Positions 54,855 to 61,923 of a DNA stretch of 64,000 bases are shown piece by piece. Below the pieces are notes generated by a model. The model saw only the letters and a program-made list of their open reading frames with translations, did no database searches and had not been told where the DNA came from. Origin of the DNA: Chitinophaga sp. XS-30 (GTDB lineage Bacteria; Bacteroidota; Bacteroidia; Chitinophagales; Chitinophagaceae); assembly GCF_008086345.1 (NCBI RefSeq), contig NZ_CP043006.1:3594032-3658031 (forward strand). Reading direction: 5' to 3'. The stretch's first letter is position 1; every line of letters begins with the position of its first letter. The position numbers and the translations under genes were made by a program.

Positions 54855-54887
54855 GGGCTGACCAAAAAGTAATGGTCAGCCCTGATT
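54855..54887 (+). terminator. Hairpin after the TylF-type gene
   Basis: GGGCTGACCA (54855-54864) pairs perfectly with TGGTCAGCCC (54873-54882) around eight bases, followed by TGATTT. The ten-pair stem is strong but the T-tract is short. Convergent transcription from the flippase gene ends nearby. Confidence 0.55.
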
Positions 54888-54967
54888 TATCCGGGTACCT
54901 GATGGAGACCTGTCATTGTTTAAGCAATCCTCAAAGCCCTTATTTTTCTTTTTGATCAGCTGCTGTT

Positions 54968-56458
54968 TTACCGCTGTTTGCGCCGCAGCCGCCGCATGAT
55001 CATCTCATACCCTTCGGTGACATCTTTCGATAACCCGAAATAAAGCACTGTTCCGGCAAAGATGCCGGTAAACAATACGCTCCGCACGATCACGCTGAGG
55101 TAAGGGTCATCTATCCGGATAAAATAGCAGATCAGGTAACCGGCCAGGCCGGCCAGCAGGATATACAGCGTCTTCAGCGTAAAGGGCTGCAGCCGGAATT
55201 TGAACCAGAGGAAGCTGAAGCGGACGAGGCTGAATACGGTCAGCGAAAGGAGGTTGGCCATCGCATTCCCCTGGATGCCGAACATCTTCAGAAAGGTCAC
55301 ATTCAGCGGAATGGCAATGCTGAATTGTATAAGGGTAGAGAAGAACTCGAAGCGCCAGTGGTTGGATGTGCCGATGATCTGTGAATTCACCCCGAAGCTC
55401 ATTTCCAGCGTGCGCATGATGCCCAGGTAAAAGATCACGGGAATGCCCTCGTAATAGATCTCCGGGATGGCCAGGATGCGGAATACCTCATGCACATTCA
55501 GCCAGATCAGGATGAAGACCAGCATGGCGTAAGTGAACATGGTGGTGGAAGAGCGCGCGTAAATGCTTTGTATGGCCGGAAGATCGCGGTCCTTCCAGGC
55601 CTTGGCCAATACCGGCACCGCAATGGCGATCGTGCTCCTTTGCGGGATCAGGATCAGCGTGCTGATATAGGTGGAAAACTCGAAAACAAAGCCCTTGCTC
55701 AGGCCCTCCACACTGGAAATGGACAGGTTGTCGATATTACTGGCCACCACGCTCAGCACTGCGCCGCCGTACAGCAGGGCATTGAAAGAGATCATTCTGC
55801 GGGCCAGCTTGCGCGTTACGCGGCTGATGCGGAAAGAAAAGATCAGGTCGCGCTGCCGGTACAAATAAATGATCAGCACAACGAATAATACGGCGTAAAT
55901 GCCGGTATAGCTCCATACGTACGCGGGAACGGAGAACAGGCCGGCGATCAGCAGTATGGCCATGATCAGGTTCAGCACACGAAGTCCTACTTCTTTCAGG
56001 AAGATGGGGTAGATGGATTTGTACTGGTTATAGGAATAGTTCTCGAAGACGGAAAAGAGCAGGTAAAAGAAGCTGAAGGGCATCAGCAGATAATAGTAGT
56101 CAACGACATAAATACTTTTGGTGCCGTATTTACGCACCACCAGGTCCTGCAGAAAATAAGCGCCGGCGAGGGAAAGCAGGAAGCCTATGCCGCAGAGTAT
56201 CAGCACAATACCGAAGATATCCCTTTTGGCGGGCGGCAGCAGGTCGCGGTAGTAAGGGAAGAACTTGTTCATCATGGCTACGGAGCCCATGTTGGACACG
56301 GCGAAAACAATGGTGGCCACACTGATGAAGAACCGCGTCAGCCCGGCAATGTCCGGATCCACCAGCTTCGCCACCATGAGGGTATAGAGGCCGCCAATGC
56401 CAAATCCGATATAGGTGATGATAGATGATTTGATGCTTTGATTCCGGATGATGCCCAT
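54968..56458 (-). CDS. Oligosaccharide flippase family membrane protein (Wzx-like)
   Basis: 496 residues with 12-14 membrane segments. The N-terminal SIKSSIITYIGFGIGGLYTLMVAKLV and GLTRFFISVATIVFAVSNMG are typical of the polysaccharide-transport (MOP) superfamily, as are the paired helices around LLYGGAVLSVVASNIDNLSISSV. A basic C-terminal tail (MIMRRLRRKQR) is cytoplasmic. It would flip lipid-linked glycan units across the inner membrane. It is divergent from the fucosyltransferase operon and convergent with the TylF-type gene, all consistent with a surface-glycan locus. Confidence 0.87.
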   Translation of the reverse strand: MGIIRNQSIKSSIITYIGFGIGGLYTLMVAKLVDPDIAGLTRFFISVATIVFAVSNMGSVAMMNKFFPYYRDLLPPAKRDIFGIVLILCGIGFLLSLAGAYFLQDLVVRKYGTKSIYVVDYYYLLMPFSFFYLLFSVFENYSYNQYKSIYPIFLKEVGLRVLNLIMAILLIAGLFSVPAYVWSYTGIYAVLFVVLIIYLYRQRDLIFSFRISRVTRKLARRMISFNALLYGGAVLSVVASNIDNLSISSVEGLSKGFVFEFSTYISTLILIPQRSTIAIAVPVLAKAWKDRDLPAIQSIYARSSTTMFTYAMLVFILIWLNVHEVFRILAIPEIYYEGIPVIFYLGIMRTLEMSFGVNSQIIGTSNHWRFEFFSTLIQFSIAIPLNVTFLKMFGIQGNAMANLLSLTVFSLVRFSFLWFKFRLQPFTLKTLYILLAGLAGYLICYFIRIDDPYLSVIVRSVLFTGIFAGTVLYFGLSKDVTEGYEMIMRRLRRKQR

Positions 56459-56617
56459 ACGCGCAATGCTTGTTGCTATTGTATAGTGAACGGATGCCGC
56501 ACTATATTTATAGCGGAAAATGCTGAATTTGGCACAAGTTTAAGGATTTAAACGGATAAATGCCTATTCGGCTGCGATGTACGCTATTGTCATTACCGGC
56601 AAGTGGAGATAAATAGA

Positions 56618-56625
56618 TATTTTTG
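56618..56625 (+). promoter_or_regulatory. Promoter -7 element TATTTTTG before the glycosyltransferase operon
   Basis: Exact TAnnTTTG match 18 bases before the TTG start of the fucosyltransferase gene. No TTG is seen near -33. It would drive the four-gene operon. Confidence 0.5.
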
Positions 56626-56643
56626 CGCCTAAATCAGCTGAAT

Positions 56644-57498
56644 TTGATCCTTGTTCAATTAAAAGGCGGGCTGGGCAACCAGATGTTCCAATATGCGGCG
56701 GGCCGTTGCCTGTCATTGAAGCATAAGGTGCCGTTGCTGCTTGATCCCGCCAGCTATGAGCCGCGTCAGGCTGCCATGTATGCGCTGGACGGGCTGAAGA
56801 TCAATGCGCAGATCGCGGAGGACAGGGTGTGGAAAGCATTTCAGCCATCCCTGCCGGCGAAGGTACTGAACCGCCTGTTGCCGGCCCGTCTGCGAAGGAT
56901 ATATAAAGAGCCGCTCTTTCATTTTGCCCCGGATTTTTTCCGGGTCAGTCCGCCGGTGTACCTGAAAGGGTACTGGCAGAGCTGGCGTTACTTCGAGCCG
57001 GTGAAGGATATTATCCGCGAAGATTTCCGTTTTCAAGTGGATTTTCCCGAAGCGGTGCAGGAGAAGGCGGCGGCGCTGGCGGAGAGCAATAGCGTGGCCA
57101 TGCATTTCCGGCGCGGGGATTACACCAGCACCGATGCCGTACAATATCATGGCATCTGCGAACCGGCGTATTATCAGCAGGCTGCGCAATATATGCAGGA
57201 ATGGCTGCCGGATGCGCGCTTTTATATCTTTACCAATGATCCGGAATGGGTGCGCAACAATCTGCCGCCCGGCATTCCCTGTGAGATATTAAGTGGTGCG
57301 CTGAGCCATACGCAGTATGAAGACCTCTTCCTGATGAGCCGTTGCCGCCACCAGGTGATCGCCAACAGCAGTTTCAGCTGGTGGGCCGCCTGGCTGAATA
57401 CTTTTGAAAACAAACAAGTTGTGGCCCCGCAACGCTGGTTCGCTACCAGTGAAGCGGACGCGAAAGACCTGGTTCCGGGAGACTGGCACCGGATATAG
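56644..57498 (+). CDS. Alpha-1,2-fucosyltransferase (GT11)
   Basis: 284 residues from TTG 56644; there is no ATG, and a TTG 21 bases upstream lies inside the promoter element. The family start KGGLGNQMFQYAAGRCLSLK is followed by GYWQSWRYFEPV, the GDP-fucose site HFRRGDYTSTDA (H-x-R-R-G-D), YFIFTNDPEW-like FYIFTNDPEW, and SRCRHQVIANSSFSWWAAWL. It transfers L-fucose onto galactose or similar sugars. It heads a + strand operon: the next gene begins 12 bases after its stop. Confidence 0.9.
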   Translation: MILVQLKGGLGNQMFQYAAGRCLSLKHKVPLLLDPASYEPRQAAMYALDGLKINAQIAEDRVWKAFQPSLPAKVLNRLLPARLRRIYKEPLFHFAPDFFRVSPPVYLKGYWQSWRYFEPVKDIIREDFRFQVDFPEAVQEKAAALAESNSVAMHFRRGDYTSTDAVQYHGICEPAYYQQAAQYMQEWLPDARFYIFTNDPEWVRNNLPPGIPCEILSGALSHTQYEDLFLMSRCRHQVIANSSFSWWAAWLNTFENKQVVAPQRWFATSEADAKDLVPGDWHRI

Positions 57499-57510
57499 AA
57501 AAACAGTTAC

Positions 57511-58335
57511 ATGCCCGCATCACCACGTATATCCGTACTTTTACCCGTTTATAATGGCGCCGCCTTCCTGGCGGCTACCATCCGGTCCGTACTGGAACAA
57601 ACGGAGGGGGATTTTGAGCTGTTGATACTCAATGACGGTTCCACGGATGACAGCGAAGCGATAACGTTGTCATTTGCGGATAGCCGTATTCGTTATTTCC
57701 ACCAGGAGAACCGGGGGCTGATCGCCACGCTGAACCGCGGTATTGCAGCAGCGAGAGGGCGCTACATCGCGCGGATCGACAGTGATGACATCTGTCTGCC
57801 GGAACGTTTTGCCAGGCAGGCAGACTGGCTGGATGCGCACCCGGACGCCGCCGTGGCGGGATGTTTCGTTACGTTTATTGATGAAACCGGGAGAGAAACG
57901 GGTACCTGGCCGGATGACCGCCGTTATGTATCTGAAGAGGAGATAAAGGGGGTATTGCCTTATCGCAATGTTATCGCGCATCCGGGGATCATGGCCGTCA
58001 GTGCAGTATTGCGGGAATATGGATATGATCCTCGTCAGCAGCATATGGAGGATTACGATCTCTGGCTGCGCCTGCTGGCAGATGGAAAACGTATCGGCAA
58101 AGTGCCGGAAACGCTGCTGTTGTACCGGGTACACCAGGCTTCGGTCACTGCGCAGCATATCAAAAAGGTCAACCTGTTCTTCCGGCAGTTCCATTGCAAA
58201 CGCCGTTTTCTGGCCGGGCGCCTGGCGAAAGGGAAGTTTTCCGCTTTTGATGCCAGGGTGGTTTTGGGGATGATGAAAGACCTGTTGACGGGGATGGGCA
58301 AATGGGTGAAGGGTAAAAGCATAAAAGACAAGTAA
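57511..58335 (+). CDS. GT2 family glycosyltransferase
   Basis: 274 residues, GT-A fold. SVLLPVYNGAAFLAATIRSVLEQ opens the nucleotide-binding half, LNDGSTDDSEA binds the diphosphate, and IARIDSDDICLPERF is the DxD metal site. MEDYDLWLRLLADGKRI supplies the catalytic ED-x-D-like motif, and LLLYRVHQASVT closes it. The last 45 residues are basic (KRRFLAGRLAKGKF) and may touch the membrane. Donor and acceptor are unknown. Its stop TAA is immediately followed by the ATG of the next gene. Confidence 0.88.
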   Translation: MPASPRISVLLPVYNGAAFLAATIRSVLEQTEGDFELLILNDGSTDDSEAITLSFADSRIRYFHQENRGLIATLNRGIAAARGRYIARIDSDDICLPERFARQADWLDAHPDAAVAGCFVTFIDETGRETGTWPDDRRYVSEEEIKGVLPYRNVIAHPGIMAVSAVLREYGYDPRQQHMEDYDLWLRLLADGKRIGKVPETLLLYRVHQASVTAQHIKKVNLFFRQFHCKRRFLAGRLAKGKFSAFDARVVLGMMKDLLTGMGKWVKGKSIKDK

Positions 58336-59502
58336 ATGTATCCATGGCTGATCCTGAAAAGACGCATAGAAGGGGTATTCATTTTTCCTTTCGCCCTGCT
58401 AGGCAGGCTGATCGCCCGTTTCCGGCCATTGAAAGCGGAGTATGATATCTTCTTCTTTTTCCCCTTCTATCATGTTGGCGGCGCGGAGAAAGTGCATAGC
58501 GAGATCGTGCAGCTTTTCCCGGAGAAGAAAGTAGTGATCTTTTTTACGAAGCGATCAATGAACGAAGCCATGCTGCCGAAGTTCCGGGGGGCAAACATCA
58601 CTGTTTTTTCAATCTCCGCGTACACGGACAATAAGTGGCTGTATTTTCTGAACCTCATCTGGCGCGGAATAGCCGCCGCTTATATTCACCGGCAGCAGCA
58701 CCGGCCACTGGTATTCAATGGGCAGTGCAATTTTGCGTACAAGCTGAGCCCGCATCTGCGGAAAGATATCCGGCAGATAGAGCTGATCCATTCCTTTTGT
58801 AGCTTTTCCTACATCCGCATACCCTTCATCCCTTTTTACGATACTACCGTGATGATCAGTCGCGATGCGATCAACAGCCATCTTGCGCTGTACCGGCAAT
58901 ACGCCATACCGGCGGCATATGCGGAAAGGATCAGGTTGATCATGAATGGCATTCCCCTTCCGGAAAATACTGCCAGCCAGGCGGAGGGGCCGCTGCGCAT
59001 CCTTTATGTAGGGCGCGGCACAGCGGAGAAGCGCGCGCACCTTGTGGCGCGGATCGCGCAGGAAGCAGGCGTGCAGGCGGGGTTTGTGGGACCGGTGGAA
59101 GATGCCATACCGGCGGATCTACGGGCTGGCTGCATCTTTTACGGGGAGCAGACGGACGCGGAGGCGATAGACCGGCTCTACCGGCAGCACCAGGTGATCG
59201 TGATCACCTCTTCCCGGGAGGGTTTCCCGATGGTGATCATGGAAGGTATGGCTCGTGGATTGGCTGTGCTGGCCACGAATGTGGGAGATATTCCGTATCA
59301 TGTACATTCTCCCGAAGCCGGTCATCTGCTGGATGCGAACCTGGCGGAGGATGCCCTGGTAGCGGATGCGGCGGCATGCCTGCGGGAGTGGGCGCAACGG
59401 CCGGAGCTGCTGCGCCGGATGAGTGAGCATAACATCCGTTACGCCCGGGAACATTTTGGAATGGACGCTTTTGCGACCGCATACCGCAGTCTTTTGTCTT
59501 GA
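58336..59502 (+). CDS. GT4 family glycosyltransferase
   Basis: 388 residues, GT-B fold. FFPFYHVGGAEKVHSEIVQLF (first part typical of GT4 acceptor domains) is followed by FNGQCNFAYKLS, IELIHSFCSFSYIRI, and the donor domain: ILYVGRGTAEKRAHLVARIA, VITSSREGFPMVIMEGMARG and LAVLATNVGDIPYHV, with the E-x7-E pair. The first 30 residues are hydrophobic and basic and may attach to the membrane. It abuts the preceding gene with no gap and the next gene with a three-base gap. Confidence 0.87.
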   Translation: MYPWLILKRRIEGVFIFPFALLGRLIARFRPLKAEYDIFFFFPFYHVGGAEKVHSEIVQLFPEKKVVIFFTKRSMNEAMLPKFRGANITVFSISAYTDNKWLYFLNLIWRGIAAAYIHRQQHRPLVFNGQCNFAYKLSPHLRKDIRQIELIHSFCSFSYIRIPFIPFYDTTVMISRDAINSHLALYRQYAIPAAYAERIRLIMNGIPLPENTASQAEGPLRILYVGRGTAEKRAHLVARIAQEAGVQAGFVGPVEDAIPADLRAGCIFYGEQTDAEAIDRLYRQHQVIVITSSREGFPMVIMEGMARGLAVLATNVGDIPYHVHSPEAGHLLDANLAEDALVADAAACLREWAQRPELLRRMSEHNIRYAREHFGMDAFATAYRSLLS

Positions 59503-59505
59503 CTT

Positions 59506-60417
59506 ATGAAGCAATTATCTATCATCATCATCACCTTCAACCGCCCGGAAGATCTCCTGGCACTGTTGCGTAACATCACGATGCAGCAGGAAGCGGCAAC
59601 CCTGCTGGAAGAGGTGATCATTATCAATAATGCTTCCACGGCGGATTATGGTGTGGTGGAGGATTTTATTGCCGGCTACCCCTGTTTCAAATATCATTAC
59701 TCCCCTGAAAATCTGGGTGTGGCGCGGGGGCGTAACCTCGGTATCTCCAAAGCCACGGCGCCCGTGCTCATTACGCTTGACGATGATGCCTGGTTCCGGG
59801 ATACGGATGCTTTGCAGAAGATCGCCGGAGCGTTCGCTTCGCCGTTCATCACCGCCCATAATGTGGGCATACTGTGTTTCAAGGTACTGTACGCCAGCAC
59901 GAATCAGCTCCAGGAAAATGCATTCCCGCACAAACGTTTCGAAAAATACCGGCATAAAACGCAGTTCCTGGCGCCGTATTTCATCGGTTGCGGGCATGCG
60001 GTGAGGAAGGAAGTATATGAGCAGGCGGGCCTTTATCCGGTGGATTTTTTCTACGGCATGGAGGAGTATGATCTTACCTACCGGGTGCTGGACAAAGGTT
60101 ACGGCATCGCCTATACGGCGGAGGTGGTGGTATTGCACAACGAGTCGCCGCTGGGCCGTACCCCGCATATGCAAAAGATGCAAATGTTATGGGTCAATAA
60201 AAGCAAGGTGGCCTACCGTTATTTGTCATTGCTGTGCTTTATCACCACATCGGTGATGTGGTCCCTGGAGTTCCTCAAAAAAACCGGCTGGAACTGGAAA
60301 GGCTGGCTGGCCGGATGGGCGCAGGTATTCCGCATTCCCGGCCGGGAGCAGCGCACGCCGCTGCATGCCCCGGCAAAAGCTTATCTGAAGAAAGTGGAAG
60401 CCAGGCTGTGGTATTGA
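59506..60417 (+). CDS. GT2 family glycosyltransferase
   Basis: 303 residues, GT-A fold. SIIIITFNRPEDLLALLRNI, NNASTADYG and YSPENLGVARGRNLGI form the nucleotide site; ITLDDDAWFRD is the DxD motif, and FYGMEEYDLTYRVLDKGYGI the catalytic region. A hydrophobic stretch near 235-250 and a basic, Trp-rich tail suggest membrane contact. It resembles the rhamnosyl/galactofuranosyl branch of GT2, but I cannot fix the donor. It is the last gene of the operon and is convergent with the methyltransferase gene. Confidence 0.87.
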   Translation: MKQLSIIIITFNRPEDLLALLRNITMQQEAATLLEEVIIINNASTADYGVVEDFIAGYPCFKYHYSPENLGVARGRNLGISKATAPVLITLDDDAWFRDTDALQKIAGAFASPFITAHNVGILCFKVLYASTNQLQENAFPHKRFEKYRHKTQFLAPYFIGCGHAVRKEVYEQAGLYPVDFFYGMEEYDLTYRVLDKGYGIAYTAEVVVLHNESPLGRTPHMQKMQMLWVNKSKVAYRYLSLLCFITTSVMWSLEFLKKTGWNWKGWLAGWAQVFRIPGREQRTPLHAPAKAYLKKVEARLWY

Positions 60418-60463
60418 GTGGGAACAGGTATTCTCTCATGGCAGCAGTTCCGGCCCCGTTGGA

Positions 60464-61159
60464 CTATTTCTTCCGTGCAAACACATGCACCCCATACCCC
60501 AGCAGCTCACTGGAACCTTTATCTTTTTTGGAAAGGCGTTGCAGCACCCATAACCCCGCATGCAGGATCACTTTGTCCAGCAGGCTGATCTTTGTACCGG
60601 CATATTCCCTTGCGGCCCATTTCACGCGGCGAACTTCCTGTGCGGTATATTCAAAATAGTTGCCGTTCATCTCCAGGTCGGTGATCTCAAAATCATTGGC
60701 CGGCAGGTGATGTTCATAGAAAAAGCGGTTGAAGCCGGAATAGAAATGATATGGGGCAAAGTGGGTGAGGCTGCAGAAGGGCGCGGTGATCAGCAGGTAG
60801 CCGCCGGGTTTCAGCAGCCGCCTGAACTCCCGGATGGCGCTGATGGGGTCCGGAATATGCTCGAACACCTCGGTGCACATAATGGCATCCACACTCTGGT
60901 CAGGCAAAGGAATAGCGGTAATATCGGAAACGATATCCAGTTTCGAGTTATCCCATTCACCGGTCTGCAAGCCAACGTCCCCTCCGCCGTCATATTGCGC
61001 AAAGTCCTGGGCGATATATTCCAGGTGGCCGCAGAAAGGTTTGAACTGGCATTCTCCGGCGCCGGCATCGAGTATTTTGCTTCCCGCGGGAATGCGGGCC
61101 AGTGTATTCTTGATCCATTCTTTACGGACGGACTCGTTGGTGGTTCCAACACGAAACAT
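60464..61159 (-). CDS. Class I SAM-dependent methyltransferase
   Basis: 231 residues from ATG 61159. The SAM site is ILDAGAGECQF (motif I), then VSDITAIPLPDQSVDAIMCTEVFEHIPDP (20-residue core includes the HI-P motif) and LLKPGGYLLITAPFCSLTH (motif III). In-frame starts further upstream overlap the preceding gene by up to 74 bases and translate its 3' end in another frame, so they are rejected. The preceding gene ends 11 bases away. The long C-terminal helical part (RRVKWAAREYAG) is seen in sugar and lipid-glycan methyltransferases. Substrate unknown. Confidence 0.85.
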   Translation of the reverse strand: MFRVGTTNESVRKEWIKNTLARIPAGSKILDAGAGECQFKPFCGHLEYIAQDFAQYDGGGDVGLQTGEWDNSKLDIVSDITAIPLPDQSVDAIMCTEVFEHIPDPISAIREFRRLLKPGGYLLITAPFCSLTHFAPYHFYSGFNRFFYEHHLPANDFEITDLEMNGNYFEYTAQEVRRVKWAAREYAGTKISLLDKVILHAGLWVLQRLSKKDKGSSELLGYGVHVFARKK

Positions 61160-61169
61160 ATGATCGCTT

Positions 61170-61922
61170 TTAATCAGATTTTTTAAACCAGAAACATCCG
61201 CATCCGAAGCGCTGCGCATCTGCCTGTTCTTTCGTGGCGGCATTGATCAGCCCGCCGGTATCGGGGACGAGTGAAAAGTCTTTCAGCTCCATCCCTTCAA
61301 AATATTCCATGATCTGCGCATAGCCGTACACCCGGTGGGCATTGAAATGAATGGCCGGCTTGCCTACGGGTGTTACAAAAAGCAGGTCGCCCCCCGGCGC
61401 TACCACACGCTTCAGTTCGCGGATGGCCTTCAGGTCGCCGTCCGGATCAAGCGGATCGCCATACCGGCCCAGGCCCACATGTTCTATGGTATGCATGCAA
61501 GAGATCGACTGCACGCTGTTGTCTCCAAAAGGCAATTGCAACAGGTCTGCTTTCCCGCAATGGAGGGCAGAGAGCTGCACATCGGCCGGGCGGTAATCGT
61601 AGAACTCCATCGGCACAAAGGCGGACACCGTTGTGCTGAAACTGAGGATGGATGAGATGTCGATATGCTTTTCCGGCCTGGTCTGCGCCAGTACGCGGGC
61701 AGCCCAGGCGGGATGATAGATGTAATGCTGGTCAAAGGGAGTGTTCACCGTCCGGTCTTCCAGGCAGGGATAAAGGTCCCGCAACCGTATGCTGAACCGC
61801 TCGCCCGAACGTTTCCTGAACCGGAGGTATTCCGCGAGGAATACGAAGAAGATGCCGATGTCCCTCCACAAGCCGTATACCAGGAACTTGATGCTTTTCT
61901 TGATGCGATACAGTATATACAT
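61170..61922 (-). CDS. DUF268-family methyltransferase-like protein
   Basis: 250 residues from ATG 61922; a longer frame would overlap the upstream gene's end. The first 40 residues are basic and hydrophobic (YRIKKSIKFLVYGLWRDIGIFFVFLAEYL), giving a probable membrane anchor. The core has IDISSILSFSTTVSAFVPMEFYD, ISCMHTIEHVGLGRYGDPLDPDGD and APGGDLLFVTPVGKP, which is the DUF268 variant of the methyltransferase fold: the usual glycine-rich SAM loop is altered (S-I-L-S-F-S-T). It begins one base after the stop of the YfhO-type gene and leads the methyltransferase gene by 11 bases, so the three form one operon. Activity is uncertain. Confidence 0.75.
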   Translation of the reverse strand: MYILYRIKKSIKFLVYGLWRDIGIFFVFLAEYLRFRKRSGERFSIRLRDLYPCLEDRTVNTPFDQHYIYHPAWAARVLAQTRPEKHIDISSILSFSTTVSAFVPMEFYDYRPADVQLSALHCGKADLLQLPFGDNSVQSISCMHTIEHVGLGRYGDPLDPDGDLKAIRELKRVVAPGGDLLFVTPVGKPAIHFNAHRVYGYAQIMEYFEGMELKDFSLVPDTGGLINAATKEQADAQRFGCGCFWFKKSD

Positions 61923-61923
61923 G

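Noticed and set aside
61160..61243. Longer N-terminus for the methyltransferase at 60464
   Set aside because: The extra codons overlap the end of the preceding gene in another frame and match nothing in the family; ATG 61159 follows that gene's stop directly.
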